DNA of 64,000 nucleotides from Staphylococcus pragensis (GCF_004785665.1 NZ_SRPJ01000001.1:124001-188000); one strand, 5' to 3'. Positions 36,814-49,218 are shown, counted from the first letter of the stretch. The notes: generated by a model from the letters alone, not told the origin. A program made the numbers and translations.

Positions 36814-37392
36814 ATGATTAGATTTGAAATTCATGGAGATAACCTCACTATTACAGATGCTATTCGCAACTATATTGAGGACAAAATTGGTAAACTTGAA
36901 CGTTATTTTAACGATGTGCCTAATGCAGTAGCACACGTTAAAGTAAAAACGTATCAGAATTCAACAACTAAAATTGAAGTTACAATTCCATTAAAAAATG
37001 TAACATTAAGAGCGGAAGAACGTCATGATGACTTATATGCTGGTATTGATTTAGTAACTGGCAAATTAGAACGTCAAGTTCGTAAATATAAAACACGTGT
37101 TAACCGTAAACACAAAACACGTGGGGAACAAGACGCTTTTGCGACTGAACTCCCTGAAACACCATCAGTTCAAGCTGAAGAAGCGGATAATAATCAAGAT
37201 AACGATAATGAGATTGAAATCATCCGTTCTAAACAATTTAGCTTAAAACCAATGGATTCTGAAGAAGCGGTCTTACAAATGGACTTATTAGGTCATGACT
37301 TTTATATCTTTACAGATCGCGAAACTGAAGGCACAAGCATCGTTTATAAACGTAAAGATGGTAAATACGGATTAATTGAAACAACAGAATAA
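36814..37392 (+). CDS. hpf: Long-form ribosome hibernation promoting factor HPF
   Basis: The 192-aa protein has an N-terminal S30AE/YfiA domain (to about residue 100) that blocks the decoding region. A flexible acidic linker (about 105-135) leads to a C-terminal domain (about 135-190; [20 protein letters not shown]) that dimerises and forms 100S ribosomes. The start ATG has AAGGAGAG upstream. A terminator follows. Confidence 0.93.
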   Translation: MIRFEIHGDNLTITDAIRNYIEDKIGKLERYFNDVPNAVAHVKVKTYQNSTTKIEVTIPLKNVTLRAEERHDDLYAGIDLVTGKLERQVRKYKTRVNRKHKTRGEQDAFATELPETPSVQAEEADNNQDNDNEIEIIRSKQFSLKPMDSEEAVLQMDLLGHDFYIFTDRETEGTSIVYKRKDGKYGLIETTE

Positions 37393-37419
37393 GCACTATA
37401 TAATGAATGACAATTAAAA

Positions 37420-37452
37420 GTGAGAGCGTCCATATTGTGTGGGCGCTCTTTA
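37420..37452 (+). terminator. Terminator after hpf
   Basis: AGAGCGTCC pairs with GGGCGCTCT followed by TTT. A further copy, GGACGCTCT, lies about 30 bp beyond and could pair with the same left arm. The rest of the 305-bp gap before secA is AT-rich without clear elements. Confidence 0.75.
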
Positions 37453-37697
37453 ATATTCAATAATAGCGTTATTCGTGGACGCTCTGAACATGCTGTGCTA
37501 ATGTAATGAGTAATGAGTTATTGATATTGAAAGAAATTAAACACAAATATTAGTAGGGAAAGTTAAAGTAATTTATAATAGTTGTACACAATTAAGCCTA
37601 AGGTTTATATGAGTATATAAGTATAAATTTGAAAGTATAAATGATAAGATAAATTGTTGTAGGCCTAACAGTTTTTTAAGCTAAAGGAGCGGAAGTA

Positions 37698-40235
37698 ATG
37701 GGATTTTTATCGAAAATTGTTGACGGCAATAAAAAAGAAACAAAACGTTTAGGTAAAATAGCTGATGAAGTACTTGCATTAGAGGAAGATATGGCTATTT
37801 TAACTGATGATGAAATCAAAGCTAAAACAAAACAATTCCAAGAAGAAGTACAAGAAATTGAAGATGTAAAAAAACAAAATGATTATTTAGATAAAATTTT
37901 ACCACAAGCTTATGCACTTGTACGTGAAGGTGCGAAGCGTGTGTTCAATATGTCACCGTATAAAGTTCAAGTTATGGGTGGTATCGCTATCCATAAAGGC
38001 GATATCGCTGAAATGAGAACAGGGGAAGGTAAAACATTAACAGCGACAATGCCAACATATTTAAATGCATTAGCTGGTCGCGGTGTGCACGTTATCACAG
38101 TCAATGAATACTTATCTAGTGTTCAAAGTGAAGAAATGGCTGAACTATATGAATTCTTAGGATTAACAGTTGGTTTAAACTTAAATAGCAAATCAACCAC
38201 TGAAAAACGTGAAGCATATGCGCAAGATATTACGTATAGTACAAATAATGAATTAGGATTTGACTATTTAAGAGATAACATGGTGAACTATGCGGAAGAA
38301 CGAGTTATGAGACCGTTGCACTTTGCTATCATTGATGAGGTCGATTCTATTTTAATTGATGAAGCAAGAACGCCACTAATTATTTCAGGGGAAGCTGAAA
38401 AATCAACATCTCTTTATACTCAAGCTAACGTTTTCGCTAAAATGTTAAAAGCTGAAGATGACTATAAATATGATGAAAAAACGAAAGCAGTACACTTAAC
38501 AGAACAAGGTGCTGATAAAGCAGAACGTATGTTTAAAATTGATAACTTATACGATGTGCAAAATGTAGAAATCATCAGTCATATTAATACAGCATTAAAA
38601 GCGCACGTTACTTTACAACGTGACGTAGACTACATGGTAGTCGATGGAGAAGTATTAATCGTAGACCAATTTACAGGTCGTACGATGCCTGGTCGTCGTT
38701 TCTCTGAAGGTTTACACCAAGCGATTGAAGCCAAAGAAGGCGTTAAAATTCAAAATGAATCTAAAACAATGGCCTCAATTACTTTCCAGAACTACTTCCG
38801 TATGTACAATAAATTAGCTGGAATGACAGGTACAGCGAAAACGGAAGAAGAAGAGTTCCGAAATATTTACAATATGACAGTAACGCAAATTCCTACTAAT
38901 AAACCTGTACAACGTATAGATAAATCAGATTTAATCTATATTAGTCAAAAAGGTAAATTTGATGCAGTTGTAGAAGACGTTGTTGAAAAACATAAAAATG
39001 GTCAACCTGTGCTATTAGGTACAGTAGCGGTTGAAACAAGTGAATATATTTCAAACTTATTGAAAAAGCGCGGTATTCGTCATGATGTATTAAACGCTAA
39101 GAACCACGAACGTGAAGCTGAAATCGTAGCAAAAGCTGGTCAAAAAGGTGCAGTTACGATTGCGACGAATATGGCTGGTCGTGGTACCGACATCAAACTA
39201 GGTGAAGGTGTCGAAGAAATCGGAGGTCTTGCGGTTATTGGTACAGAACGTCATGAATCACGTCGTATCGATGATCAGCTACGTGGTCGTTCTGGTCGTC
39301 AAGGTGATAAAGGGGACAGCCGTTTCTACTTATCACTTCAAGATGAATTGATGGTACGCTTCGGTTCAGAAAGACTTCAAAAAATGATGAACCGTCTAGG
39401 TATGGATGATTCAACGCCAATTGAATCTAAAATGGTATCACGTGCTGTCGAATCAGCACAGAAACGTGTTGAAGGTAATAACTTTGATGCGCGTAAACGT
39501 ATCCTTGAATACGATGAAGTATTACGTAAGCAACGTGAAATTATCTATAATGAACGTAATAACATCATTGATTCGGAAAATAGTTCTGAATTAGTAATGG
39601 CAATGTTGCGCTCAACATTACAACGTGCTGTGAATTATCATATTAATGAAGAAGATGATAATCCAGATTACACACCATTTATTAACTACGTCAATGATGT
39701 ATTCTTACAAGAAGGCGATTTGACTGAAGACGAAATCAAAGGTAAGGATTCAGAAGATATCTTTGATGTTGTATGGGCTAAAATTGAAAAAGCTTATGAA
39801 AGCCAAAAAGAAAAAATTGGCGATCAAATGCCTGAATTTGAACGTATGATTTTATTACGCTCAATTGATACACATTGGACTGATCACATCGATACGATGG
39901 ATCAATTACGTCAAGGTATCCACCTACGTTCATATGCACAACAAAATCCGCTTCGTGATTATCAAAATGAAGGTCATGAATTATTTGATATGATGATGCA
40001 AAATATCGAAGAGGATACATCTAAATTTATTCTTAAATCCATCATTCAAGTTGATGATGATATTGAACGTGAAAAAACAACTGACTTTGGTAAAGCACAA
40101 CATGTATCTGCTGAAGACGGTAAAGAGAAAGCCAAAAAACAACCTGTGGTTAAAGGTGATAAGATTGGTCGTAATGACCCTTGTCCATGTGGTAGTGGCA
40201 AGAAATACAAAAACTGCCATGGCAAAGACGAATAA
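37698..40235 (+). CDS. secA: Preprotein translocase ATPase SecA
   Basis: The 845-aa motor drives Sec export. Walker A is [11 protein letters not shown] near residue 101. Walker B is [21 protein letters not shown] near 205-225. The preprotein-crosslinking and scaffold helices follow, then the [13 protein letters not shown] motif. The C-terminal zinc tail is [24 protein letters not shown] lies upstream of the ATG. Length fits SecA1. Confidence 0.97.
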   Translation: MGFLSKIVDGNKKETKRLGKIADEVLALEEDMAILTDDEIKAKTKQFQEEVQEIEDVKKQNDYLDKILPQAYALVREGAKRVFNMSPYKVQVMGGIAIHKGDIAEMRTGEGKTLTATMPTYLNALAGRGVHVITVNEYLSSVQSEEMAELYEFLGLTVGLNLNSKSTTEKREAYAQDITYSTNNELGFDYLRDNMVNYAEERVMRPLHFAIIDEVDSILIDEARTPLIISGEAEKSTSLYTQANVFAKMLKAEDDYKYDEKTKAVHLTEQGADKAERMFKIDNLYDVQNVEIISHINTALKAHVTLQRDVDYMVVDGEVLIVDQFTGRTMPGRRFSEGLHQAIEAKEGVKIQNESKTMASITFQNYFRMYNKLAGMTGTAKTEEEEFRNIYNMTVTQIPTNKPVQRIDKSDLIYISQKGKFDAVVEDVVEKHKNGQPVLLGTVAVETSEYISNLLKKRGIRHDVLNAKNHEREAEIVAKAGQKGAVTIATNMAGRGTDIKLGEGVEEIGGLAVIGTERHESRRIDDQLRGRSGRQGDKGDSRFYLSLQDELMVRFGSERLQKMMNRLGMDDSTPIESKMVSRAVESAQKRVEGNNFDARKRILEYDEVLRKQREIIYNERNNIIDSENSSELVMAMLRSTLQRAVNYHINEEDDNPDYTPFINYVNDVFLQEGDLTEDEIKGKDSEDIFDVVWAKIEKAYESQKEKIGDQMPEFERMILLRSIDTHWTDHIDTMDQLRQGIHLRSYAQQNPLRDYQNEGHELFDMMMQNIEEDTSKFILKSIIQVDDDIEREKTTDFGKAQHVSAEDGKEKAKKQPVVKGDKIGRNDPCPCGSGKKYKNCHGKDE

Positions 40236-40256
40236 TAATAAAGCTATTGCTGAAAA

Positions 40257-40293
40257 TGGGAGATGTGAAGCTATTCACACTCCTGTTTTTTAT
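40257..40293 (+). terminator. Terminator after secA
   Basis: GGAG-A-TGTGAA and TTCACA-CTCC form a stem with one bulge and a GCTA loop, followed by TTTTTT. Confidence 0.82.
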
Positions 40294-40457
40294 TATAGTG
40301 GCAAGGTACTGTAACATTTGATTTTACGTGTACATGGTAAGACTTCAATATCTTTTAAATGTTAAACGTGATGGCCTTTTCCAAAAGAAATGACAAGTGT
40401 GAGAAATATCATGTATGATTAAGAAATGTATAGTAATGATTAATAGGAGAGATACGA

Positions 40458-41574
40458 ATGGAATTATCTGAAATTAAACGTAATATTGATGATTATAGTA
40501 ATGATTTAGATCAAATTAGGGGGTCTCTTTGACTTAGAGAATAAGGAGACGAATATTCAAGAGTATGAGGAAATGATGACGGAGCCCAATTTCTGGGATG
40601 ATCAGAATAAAGCGCAGGACATTATTGATAAAAATAATGCATTGAAGGCTGTGGTAAATGGTTATCATGATTTGAATAATGAAGTCGAAGATATGACTGC
40701 AACTTGGGAGTTGTTGCAAGAGGAATTTGATGAGGATATGAAGGAGGACTTGGAGCAAGAGGTCATTGGTTTCAAGGAGAAAGTCGACCAATTTGAGTTG
40801 CAATTGTTATTAGATGGTCCTCATGATGCAAATAATGCAATTCTTGAATTGCATCCTGGTGCAGGCGGTACGGAGTCTCAAGACTGGGCGAGCATGTTAC
40901 TACGTATGTATCAGCGTTATGGTGAGCAACAAGGTTTCAAAGTTGAAACAGTGGACTATTTACCGGGTGATGAAGCGGGCGTTAAGAGTGTCACATTATT
41001 AATTAAAGGTCATAATGCTTACGGTTATTTAAAAGCTGAAAAGGGTGTACATCGATTAGTCAGAATTTCACCATTTGATTCATCAGGTCGACGTCATACA
41101 TCATTTGCTTCATGTGATGTGATTCCTGAATTTAATAATGATGAAATTGAGATTGAAATTAACCCGGATGATATTACGGTTGATACGTTTAGAGCATCTG
41201 GTGCTGGTGGTCAGCACATCAACAAAACTGAATCTGCCATTCGAATTACGCACCATCCAACAGGTATTGTTGTGAATAACCAAAATGAGCGTTCACAAAT
41301 TAAAAACCGTGAAGCAGCGATGAAGATGTTGAAAGCCAAATTATATCAATTGAAATTAGAAGAGCAAGAGCGTGAAATGGCTGAAATTCGTGGTGAACAA
41401 AAAGAGATTGGTTGGGGAAGTCAAATTCGCTCATATGTTTTCCATCCATATTCAATGGTGAAAGATCATCGTACTAATGAAGAAACAGGTAAAGTGGATG
41501 CAGTGATGGATGGTGAAATTCAACCGTTTATTGAAGCTTACTTGAGGCATTCAATGAATAATAATGAAGCCTAA
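40458..41574 (+). CDS. prfB: Peptide chain release factor RF2, with programmed +1 frameshift
   Basis: RF2 reads UGA and UAA. Translation starts at the ATG 40458 (AGGAGA upstream) and runs 24 codons to an in-frame TGA at 40530. Around it is the classic RF2 autoregulatory site AGGGGGTCTCTTTGAC. The internal Shine-Dalgarno-like AGGGGG and slippery CTT-TGA-C cause a +1 shift. The product is join(40458..40529,40531..41574), 371 aa. GGQ is in [14 protein letters not shown], and the codon-recognition loop contains SPF ([17 protein letters not shown]). Confidence 0.95.
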
Positions 41575-41784
41575 TAAGGTAAGTATATTCTTATTAAATT
41601 AATTTGAAAATGAATGTTTTATGTGTAATTAGCAAAGATATTTATTACTAAGATAGGTGTTTTTAATTAAATATGAAGTGTTATTTAACCTTTATATTAC
41701 AACGATTTAACATTACACTTTTCCAAAAAAATTTGTGCTACAGTATTAATGAACAAGAATACATTACTACAAAGGAATGACAAC

Positions 41785-42738
41785 ATGAGAAAAAAATCAT
41801 TGACTGTAACACTGACATCTATCGCAGCGTTTGCTGGTATTAATGGCATAGCTAGTGCACAACAAACACACGTTGTTGAAGATACAACATCAGTAGAAAC
41901 ATTAGCGCATCAATTTGCTACGACTGCCAGTGAAATTCAATCATTAAATCATATTCAATCAAGTGAAGTTCAACAAGGCACATCTTTAATAGTGCCAGAT
42001 AAAGATGTAGTTGAAGTAAAAGCTGGAGATACATTAAATAAAATTGCTAAAGCACATCATATCTCTTTAGAAGAAGTATATGATTTAAATCCTGGTTTAA
42101 CATCACTTATTCATCCAGGTGATTTAATTGCCGTTACTGAGAAAGGTGCTGCAAGTTTAGACAATCTTTCTATTGACTATGCTCAACTTTATGCAACTTC
42201 TTCTAATGAGCAAGGACAGAATACTACACAATTAGCTAGTTCATATAACCATGTTGATACAGGAAGTGGTGTCGTAACAAACCGCCAAACTAGTTACCAC
42301 TATGGTTCAAGTGGATATGAAGCCCCATCAAGATATACAACTAGCCATAACTATAATGTTGGGGTAACAAGCGCACCTGTAGCTTCAAACTATAGTCATA
42401 GTACTGTAAACAACCAAGGTAATCGTTATTACTATGGTAACTGTACATACTATGCATTCGGTCGTCGTCAACAATTAGGCCGTTCAGTAGGAAGCTTCTG
42501 GGGCAATGCAAGCAACTGGGCTAATTCTGCTAGAAATGCTGGTTTAGCTGTAGACAATAGACCTGAAGTTGGAGCTGTTTTCCAAACTAGTGCTGGTTAC
42601 TATGGTCATGTAGGTGTAGTTGAACGTGTGAATAGTGACGGTTCTTTCTATGTATCTGAAATGAACTGGAATGGTAATTACAATAACGTGACAAACCGTA
42701 CAATTAAAAATGCTTCAGGTTATAACTTTATCCACTAA
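41785..42738 (+). CDS. Secreted LysM-CHAP peptidoglycan hydrolase
   Basis: The 317-aa protein has a Sec signal peptide cleaved near IASA-QQ. Two LysM-like repeats follow, the first weak (about residues 28-70) and the second clear (VEVKAGDTLNKIAKAHHISL, about 73-118). A Ser/Tyr/Asn-rich linker leads to a C-terminal CHAP domain with catalytic Cys in GNCTYYAFGRR and His in GHVGVVE. It likely cleaves cross-bridges or the amide bond in peptidoglycan. The ATG at 41785 has AAAGGA upstream. The frame from 41749 adds a polar stretch that spoils the signal peptide. Confidence 0.9.
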   Translation: MRKKSLTVTLTSIAAFAGINGIASAQQTHVVEDTTSVETLAHQFATTASEIQSLNHIQSSEVQQGTSLIVPDKDVVEVKAGDTLNKIAKAHHISLEEVYDLNPGLTSLIHPGDLIAVTEKGAASLDNLSIDYAQLYATSSNEQGQNTTQLASSYNHVDTGSGVVTNRQTSYHYGSSGYEAPSRYTTSHNYNVGVTSAPVASNYSHSTVNNQGNRYYYGNCTYYAFGRRQQLGRSVGSFWGNASNWANSARNAGLAVDNRPEVGAVFQTSAGYYGHVGVVERVNSDGSFYVSEMNWNGNYNNVTNRTIKNASGYNFIH

Positions 42739-42771
42739 GAAATGATATTAAATCAATTAATTAAAATATGA

Positions 42772-42823
42772 GAAAGCACTATGCTAGCAAAACACTAATT
42801 GCTAAGTATAGTGCTTTTTATTT
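42772..42823 (+). terminator. Terminator after LysM-CHAP gene
   Basis: AAAGCACTAT and ATAGTGCTTT form the stem, with an inner GCA/TGC pair, followed by a T run. Confidence 0.85.
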
Positions 42824-42894
42824 AGGTGCTGTATTGAATTCAGAAAGCACAGTTTTGCCATATTTAATATAGATTGACACTTTTCATCAAATTA

Positions 42895-42923
42895 TTGATT
42901 GGTATAATAAAAATAAGTATAAT
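42895..42923 (+). promoter_or_regulatory. Promoter of the HD-hydrolase/csbA operon
   Basis: TTGATT (42895-42900), 17 bp, then TATAAT (42918-42923). No clear sigma-B motif is seen here. Confidence 0.55.
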
Positions 42924-42955
42924 CTGTATTTAATAAAACATGGAGGTTTCGCGAT

Positions 42956-43597
42956 ATGGGTGTTCATCAATATTTTAAAAGACTTTCTGATTTAGAGAAA
43001 TTAATTCGATTACCAGGTAAATTTAAATACTTCGAGCATAATGTAGCTGCACATTCTTTCAAAGTAACTAAAATTGCACAATACTTAGCAACAGTTGAAG
43101 AGCATCATGGTAATACAATTGATTGGAAGAGTTTATATGAGAAAGCTTTGAACCATGACTTTGCAGAAGTATTTACTGGAGATATTAAAACACCTGTCAA
43201 ATATGCTAGAACTGAATTGAAAATGTTATTCTCACAGGTTGAAGAAGAAATGGTGAACACTTTTATCAATGAAGAAATCCCGGAAGCGTATCAAGATATT
43301 TATCGCAAAAGACTTCAAGAAGGAAAAGATGATTCTTTAGAAGGACAAATTTTATCAGTCGCAGATAAAATTGATTTACTATATGAAACGTTTGGTGAAA
43401 TTCAAAAGCGTAATCCTGAATCGTTATTCTTTGAAATTTATGAAAATAGTTTAGAAACCATTATTCAGTTCGATCATTTAAGTTCAGTACAAGACTTTAT
43501 CGATAATGTCATCCCAGAAATGTTAACTGAGAACTTTATACCAAGAGCTGAATTACGTGAAACAACGATGGCCATATTAAATCGTAGAAATGGGTGA
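42956..43597 (+). CDS. HD-domain (YfbR-like) nucleotide phosphohydrolase
   Basis: The 213-aa protein has HD-superfamily metal residues in NVAAHSFKV (His), LNHDFAEVFTGD (His-Asp) and a later SVADKIDLLYE (Asp). Overall it resembles YfbR-type 5'-deoxynucleotidases. The substrate is inferred. GGAGG lies upstream of the ATG. Its stop lies 5 bp before the csbA start, so the two are co-transcribed. Confidence 0.75.
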   Translation: MGVHQYFKRLSDLEKLIRLPGKFKYFEHNVAAHSFKVTKIAQYLATVEEHHGNTIDWKSLYEKALNHDFAEVFTGDIKTPVKYARTELKMLFSQVEEEMVNTFINEEIPEAYQDIYRKRLQEGKDDSLEGQILSVADKIDLLYETFGEIQKRNPESLFFEIYENSLETIIQFDHLSSVQDFIDNVIPEMLTENFIPRAELRETTMAILNRRNG

Positions 43598-43602
43598 ATG
43601 AA

Positions 43603-43830
43603 ATGATTTGGTATGCTTTAGCCGCCTTTTTTCCATGTGTGTTAGTTGTATTATTTAGTGTGATTACGAGAAGTAAATGGGTGGGTGTGCTTGTAACGCT
43701 TGTCTTAATTGCCACATCGATTTATAAAGGATTTTTCCATAATGAATGGATTATCTTTATAGACGTAGTGTCATTATTAGCTGGATATGTGATTATAGAC
43801 AAGTTAGAATTTCACAAACATCAAGATTAA
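43603..43830 (+). CDS. csbA: CsbA family small membrane protein
   Basis: The 75-aa protein is almost entirely hydrophobic with two to three membrane segments (MIWYALAAFFPCVLVVLFSV, then two more). This matches CsbA, a stress-associated protein of unknown biochemical role. I choose the ATG at 43603 with GGGTG six bases upstream. A GTG at 43594 is also in frame. Confidence 0.82.
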   Translation: MIWYALAAFFPCVLVVLFSVITRSKWVGVLVTLVLIATSIYKGFFHNEWIIFIDVVSLLAGYVIIDKLEFHKHQD

Positions 43831-43908
43831 TACTTTATAAACAGATAAATTGAATTTAGTCATAAGTTGGTTTATATTAATTTTACATTTAAAAGAGTTG
43901 ATACAGGT

Positions 43909-43959
43909 AGATGGGACCTCTAGGTTAAAATGCTTTGACTTTAGGCTCATCTCTTTTTA
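43909..43959 (+). terminator. Terminator after csbA
   Basis: AGATGGG-CCT pairs with AGGCTCATCT (one bulge) and is followed by TTTTT. Confidence 0.75.
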
Positions 43960-43998
43960 TATATTCGAATGATTAAGTAGAGAAGATACAAACGTAAG

Positions 43999-44039
43999 CG
44001 AACAAACGTTTGTATTTTTATTTATATTTTTGCTAAAAT
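43999..44039 (+). promoter_or_regulatory. SOS-regulated uvrBA promoter with LexA box
   Basis: The LexA-type box CGAACAAACGTTTG (43999-44012) overlaps a -35 TTGTAT (44010-44015). An 18-bp spacer and TAAAAT (44034-44039) with an extended TG follow. It lies about 75-115 bp before uvrB. This is the expected SOS control. Confidence 0.85.
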
Positions 44040-44114
44040 AAGTTTAAGTAAGAATACTTTTCAAAGAATAGGAAATAACAGTAGTAAGCATAAATTGAGG
44101 AGGCGCTTGTAAGA

Positions 44115-46100
44115 ATGGTGGAACACTATCCATTTAAATTAAATTCTGAGTTTGATCCGCAAGGGGACCAACCTCAAGCGATTAAAAAGATTGTCGAAGG
44201 CGTTAAAGAAGGTAAACGTCATCAAACATTACTCGGCGCTACCGGTACAGGTAAAACGTTCACCATGAGTAATGTTATTAAAGAAGTTGGGAAACCAACT
44301 TTAATTATTGCCCACAATAAAACATTAGCTGGCCAATTATACAGTGAGTTTAAAGAGTTCTTCCCGGAAAACAGAGTGGAGTACTTTGTAAGTTACTATG
44401 ATTATTATCAACCAGAAGCTTATGTGCCTTCTACGGATACTTTTATCGAGAAAGACGCATCGATTAATGATGAAATCGACCAACTACGTCACTCTGCTAC
44501 AAGCGCACTATTTGAGCGTGATGATGTCATCATTATTGCTAGTGTAAGTTGTATTTATGGTTTAGGGAATCCAGAAGAATATAAGGATTTAGTAGTTAGT
44601 GTACGTGTGGGAATGGAAATGGATCGTAGCGAATTGCTACGTAAATTAGTCGATGTACAATATTCTAGAAATGACATTGATTTCCAACGTGGTACGTTTA
44701 GAGTACGTGGTGACGTCGTTGAAATTTTCCCAGCCTCACGTGAAGAAATGTGTATACGAGTAGAATTCTTTGGTGATGAAATTGATCGTATTCGCGAAGT
44801 GAATTACCTTACAGGTGAAGTTATTCGTGAAAGAGAACACTTTGCTATTTTCCCAGCTTCTCACTTCGTTACGCGTGAAGAGAAAATGAAAATAGCCATT
44901 GAACGTATTGAAAAAGAATTAGAAGAGCGCTTAAAAGAACTAAAAGATGAGAATAAGTTGTTAGAAGCGCAACGTTTAGAACAACGTACAAACTATGATT
45001 TAGAAATGATGCGTGAAATGGGCTTTTGTTCAGGTATTGAAAACTACTCTGTTCATTTAACATTAAGACCACCCGGTTCTACACCGTATACATTACTAGA
45101 TTACTTTGGCGATGACTGGTTAGTGATGATCGATGAATCGCATGTGACATTGCCACAAATTAGAGGAATGTTTAATGGTGACCAAGCACGTAAAAAAGTG
45201 TTGGTAGATCATGGTTTCCGTTTACCGAGCGCTATGGATAACCGTCCACTTAAATTTGAAGAGTTTGAACAAAAAACAAACCAATTAGTATATGTATCAG
45301 CTACACCAGGTCCATATGAAATTGAACATACGGATGAAATGGTGGAACAAATTATTCGTCCTACCGGCTTATTAGATCCTAAGATTGATGTACGTCCAAC
45401 GAAGAATCAAATTGATGATTTATTAGGTGAAATTCAAGAAAGAATTGATAGAGATGAACGTGTCTTAGTAACGACATTAACTAAAAAAATGAGTGAAGAT
45501 TTAACAACATATATGAAAGAAGCGGGTATTAAAGTTAACTACTTACACTCAGAAATTAAAACGCTGGAACGTATTGAAATCATTCGTGACTTACGTATGG
45601 GCACGTATGATGTTGTCGTAGGTATTAACTTGCTGAGAGAAGGTATTGATATTCCTGAAGTATCACTCGTTGTTATTTTAGATGCTGACAAAGAAGGCTT
45701 CTTGCGTTCTAACCGTTCATTAATCCAAACGATTGGTCGTGCTGCGCGTAATGATAAAGGTGAAGTAATTATGTATGCCGACAAGATGACGGATTCAATG
45801 CAATATGCTATTGATGAAACACAGCGTCGTCGTGAAATTCAAATGGCTCATAATGAAAAATATGGCATCACTCCGAAGACAATTAATAAGAAAATTCATG
45901 ATGTTATTAGTGCTACTGTGGAGAATGATGAAACTAATGATAAACAACAAACAGAAGTACCTAAGAAAATGACTAAGAAAGAACGTCAAAAAACGATTGA
46001 AAATATAGAAAAAGAAATGAAAAAAGCAGCTAAAGATTTAGACTTCGAAAGAGCAACAGAATTGAGAGATATGTTATTTGAATTAAAAGCAGAAGGGTGA
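44115..46100 (+). CDS. uvrB: Excinuclease ABC subunit B (UvrB)
   Basis: The 661-aa damage-verification helicase-like subunit of nucleotide excision repair has Walker A ([10 protein letters not shown]) near residue 40. The Tyr-rich beta-hairpin ([14 protein letters not shown]) for strand insertion is near 95. The DESH box ([11 protein letters not shown]) and RNDKG motif VI region ([12 protein letters not shown]) follow. A C-terminal UVR domain ([17 protein letters not shown]) contacts UvrA/UvrC. uvrA starts 7 bp after the stop. Confidence 0.97.
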   Translation: MVEHYPFKLNSEFDPQGDQPQAIKKIVEGVKEGKRHQTLLGATGTGKTFTMSNVIKEVGKPTLIIAHNKTLAGQLYSEFKEFFPENRVEYFVSYYDYYQPEAYVPSTDTFIEKDASINDEIDQLRHSATSALFERDDVIIIASVSCIYGLGNPEEYKDLVVSVRVGMEMDRSELLRKLVDVQYSRNDIDFQRGTFRVRGDVVEIFPASREEMCIRVEFFGDEIDRIREVNYLTGEVIREREHFAIFPASHFVTREEKMKIAIERIEKELEERLKELKDENKLLEAQRLEQRTNYDLEMMREMGFCSGIENYSVHLTLRPPGSTPYTLLDYFGDDWLVMIDESHVTLPQIRGMFNGDQARKKVLVDHGFRLPSAMDNRPLKFEEFEQKTNQLVYVSATPGPYEIEHTDEMVEQIIRPTGLLDPKIDVRPTKNQIDDLLGEIQERIDRDERVLVTTLTKKMSEDLTTYMKEAGIKVNYLHSEIKTLERIEIIRDLRMGTYDVVVGINLLREGIDIPEVSLVVILDADKEGFLRSNRSLIQTIGRAARNDKGEVIMYADKMTDSMQYAIDETQRRREIQMAHNEKYGITPKTINKKIHDVISATVENDETNDKQQTEVPKKMTKKERQKTIENIEKEMKKAAKDLDFERATELRDMLFELKAEG

Positions 46101-46107
46101 CAGATAA

Positions 46108-48942
46108 ATGAAAGGACCAAGTATCGTAGTTAAAGGTGCGAGAGCACATAATTTAAAGAATGTTGATATTGAACTTCCTAAAAATAAATTAATTGTCATG
46201 ACAGGATTATCTGGTTCAGGTAAATCATCACTTGCCTTTGATACGATTTATGCAGAAGGTCAACGTCGATATGTGGAATCTTTAAGTGCCTATGCACGCC
46301 AATTTTTAGGGCAAATGGACAAACCAGATGTAGATACAATTGAAGGGTTGTCTCCAGCCATTTCGATTGATCAAAAAACGACAAGTAAGAACCCACGTTC
46401 AACTGTGGCAACTGTAACTGAAATTTATGATTACATTCGTTTACTTTATGCGCGTGTAGGTAAAGCGTACTGTCCTTATCACAATGTTGAAATCGAATCA
46501 CAAACTGTCCAACAAATGGTAGATCGCATTTTAGAGCTTGAAGAACGTACAAAAATTCAAATTTTAGCGCCAGTGATTTCTCATAGAAAAGGTAGCCATG
46601 AGAAATTAATTGAAGATATTGGTAAGAAAGGCTATGTACGTTTACGTGTTGACGGTGAAATCGTTGATATGAATGAAGTGCCAGAGTTAGATAAGAATAA
46701 GAACCATACAATAGAAGTTGTAGTAGACCGTTTAGTTGTCAAAGCAGGTATAGAATCACGTTTAGCTGATTCTATTGAAACAGGTTTAGAACTAGCGGAA
46801 GGTAACATTACAGTAGATGTTATCGATGGAGAAGACCTTAAATTCTCTGAGAACCATGCTTGCCCAATTTGTGGTTTTTCAATAGGTGAATTAGAACCAA
46901 GAATGTTTAGTTTTAATAGCCCATTTGGCGCTTGTCCAACATGCGATGGATTAGGTCAACGTTTAACAGTCGATGTTGATTTAGTCGTTCCAGACCAAAA
47001 TAAAAGTTTAAATGAAGGTGCAATTGAACCTTGGGAACCAACAAGTTCTGATTTTTACCCAACATTATTAAAGCGTGTCTGTGAAGTTTATAGAATTAAT
47101 ATGGATAAACCGTATAAAAAATTAACAGATAGACAAAAAGATATTTTGATGAATGGTTCTGGCGACAAACAAATAGAATTCTCATTCCATAGCCGTAATG
47201 GTGGTACACGTCACAGAAAAATGAAATTTGAAGGTGTATTACCTAACATTGATCGTCGTTATCATGAATCGCCATCAGAATACACACGTGAAGTCATGAG
47301 TAAGTACATGACAGAACTGCCATGTGAGACTTGTCATGGTAAACGTTTGAGCAAAGAAGCATTATCTGTTTATGTGGGTGGTTATAATATTGGTGAAGTT
47401 GTAGAGTATTCTATTAATAATGCTTTACAATTCTATGAAAACATCGAGTTATCAGAACAAGACAGAGCGATTGCGAACCAAATTCTAAAAGAAATTATTT
47501 CTCGCTTATCTTTCTTAAATAACGTTGGTTTAGAATACTTAACATTAAATCGTTCATCAGGTACGTTATCAGGCGGGGAAGCCCAACGTATTCGCTTAGC
47601 TACACAAATTGGTTCACGTTTAACTGGTGTACTCTATGTACTAGATGAACCGTCTATCGGATTGCACCAACGCGATAATGATAGATTAATTGGTACTTTA
47701 AAAGAAATGCGTGATTTAGGGAATACGCTGATTGTTGTTGAACATGATGATGATACTATGAGAGCAGCAGATTATCTTGTAGATGTTGGTCCAGGTGCAG
47801 GTAACCATGGTGGTGAGATTGTCTCAAGCGGCACACCAGCCAAGGTTATGAAAGATAAGAAATCATTAACTGGACAATATTTAAGTGGTAAAAAACGCAT
47901 TGACGTACCTGAACATCGTCGCGAAATTACTGATAGAAAGATTAGTATTAAAGGTGCACGTAGTAATAACTTAAAAGGCGTAGATGTAGATATTCCTTTA
48001 TCTGTGATGACAGTTGTGACAGGTGTATCTGGCTCAGGTAAAAGTTCATTAGTAAATGAAGTGCTCTATAAATCTTTAGCTCAAAAAATTAATAAATCTA
48101 AAGTAAAACCTGGCGAATATGATGCCATTGAAGGTGTTGATCAATTAGATAAAATTATAGATATCGACCAATCTCCAATTGGTAGAACACCTCGTTCAAA
48201 TCCGGCGACATATACTGGTGTGTTTGATGATATCCGCGATGTTTTTGCGCAAACAAATGAAGCTAAAATTCGTGGTTACCAAAAAGGACGTTTCAGTTTC
48301 AATGTGAAAGGTGGACGTTGTGAAGCTTGTAAAGGTGACGGAATTATCAAAATTGAAATGCACTTCTTACCTGATGTATACGTACCTTGCGAAGTTTGTG
48401 ATGGTAAACGATATAATCGTGAAACTTTAGAAGTCACATATAAAGGTAAGAATATTGCAGATGTACTAGAAATGACAGTAGAAGAAGCGACTTATTTCTT
48501 TGAAAATATTCCTAAAATACATCGTAAATTACAAACACTCGTAGATGTAGGTTTAGGCTACATCACGTTAGGTCAACAAGCTACTACGCTATCTGGTGGG
48601 GAAGCCCAACGTGTGAAATTAGCATCAGAACTGCATAAACGTTCAACTGGTCGTTCAATTTATATTTTAGATGAACCAACAACTGGCTTACATGTAGATG
48701 ATATTAGTAGATTATTGAAAGTTTTAAATCGACTTGTAGAAAATGGCGATACCGTAGTCATCATTGAACATAATTTAGATGTAATTAAAACAGCAGATCA
48801 TATTATTGATTTAGGTCCTGAAGGCGGTGAAGGTGGCGGTACTATCGTAGCTACCGGTACACCTGAAGAAATTGCTGAAGTTGAAGTATCTTACACAGGT
48901 AAATATTTGAAACCGGTGCTTGAACGTGATTCAGTCGAATAA
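46108..48942 (+). CDS. uvrA: Excinuclease ABC subunit A (UvrA)
   Basis: The 944-aa damage-sensing ATPase has two ABC modules. The first Walker A (GLSGSGKSS) is near residue 34 and the second (GVSGSGKSS) near 642. Zinc-finger Cys pairs appear in CPICG...CPTCDG, CETCHG, and CEACKG...CEVCDG. Both signature motifs (LSGGEAQR) and Walker B ([20 protein letters not shown]) are present. It is co-transcribed with uvrB under LexA control. Confidence 0.97.
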   Translation: MKGPSIVVKGARAHNLKNVDIELPKNKLIVMTGLSGSGKSSLAFDTIYAEGQRRYVESLSAYARQFLGQMDKPDVDTIEGLSPAISIDQKTTSKNPRSTVATVTEIYDYIRLLYARVGKAYCPYHNVEIESQTVQQMVDRILELEERTKIQILAPVISHRKGSHEKLIEDIGKKGYVRLRVDGEIVDMNEVPELDKNKNHTIEVVVDRLVVKAGIESRLADSIETGLELAEGNITVDVIDGEDLKFSENHACPICGFSIGELEPRMFSFNSPFGACPTCDGLGQRLTVDVDLVVPDQNKSLNEGAIEPWEPTSSDFYPTLLKRVCEVYRINMDKPYKKLTDRQKDILMNGSGDKQIEFSFHSRNGGTRHRKMKFEGVLPNIDRRYHESPSEYTREVMSKYMTELPCETCHGKRLSKEALSVYVGGYNIGEVVEYSINNALQFYENIELSEQDRAIANQILKEIISRLSFLNNVGLEYLTLNRSSGTLSGGEAQRIRLATQIGSRLTGVLYVLDEPSIGLHQRDNDRLIGTLKEMRDLGNTLIVVEHDDDTMRAADYLVDVGPGAGNHGGEIVSSGTPAKVMKDKKSLTGQYLSGKKRIDVPEHRREITDRKISIKGARSNNLKGVDVDIPLSVMTVVTGVSGSGKSSLVNEVLYKSLAQKINKSKVKPGEYDAIEGVDQLDKIIDIDQSPIGRTPRSNPATYTGVFDDIRDVFAQTNEAKIRGYQKGRFSFNVKGGRCEACKGDGIIKIEMHFLPDVYVPCEVCDGKRYNRETLEVTYKGKNIADVLEMTVEEATYFFENIPKIHRKLQTLVDVGLGYITLGQQATTLSGGEAQRVKLASELHKRSTGRSIYILDEPTTGLHVDDISRLLKVLNRLVENGDTVVIIEHNLDVIKTADHIIDLGPEGGEGGGTIVATGTPEEIAEVEVSYTGKYLKPVLERDSVE

Positions 48943-49062
48943 ATATGACACAGTAGGTATTGAGTGGAAAATAAATATATTTAAGTAGTCTTTCCTATAT
49001 AAAGTGATGGAAGTGAAGAGAAGAAAAGGAATGTATGTATCGGTTTCTTCTATATCATAATA

Positions 49063-49098
49063 ACGCTTCTAATCTTTATAATAGGAGAGGCTTTTTTA
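49063..49098 (+). terminator. Terminator after uvrBA
   Basis: GCTTCT pairs with AGAGGC, followed by TTTTTT. Confidence 0.65.
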
Positions 49099-49218
49099 TT
49101 TATTTAGAGATTGAAAAAACAAATTCAACGCCTAAACGACATTTTTATATTAATAGTGACATCATTTTTGATATGATAGTAGATGAATGAATTCAAGTGA
49201 AAATTTTGAGGTGAACTC

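Noticed and set aside
40573..41574. RF2 starting at 40573
   Set aside because: The RF2 frameshift signature and the ribosome site at 40458 show that translation starts earlier and shifts frame.
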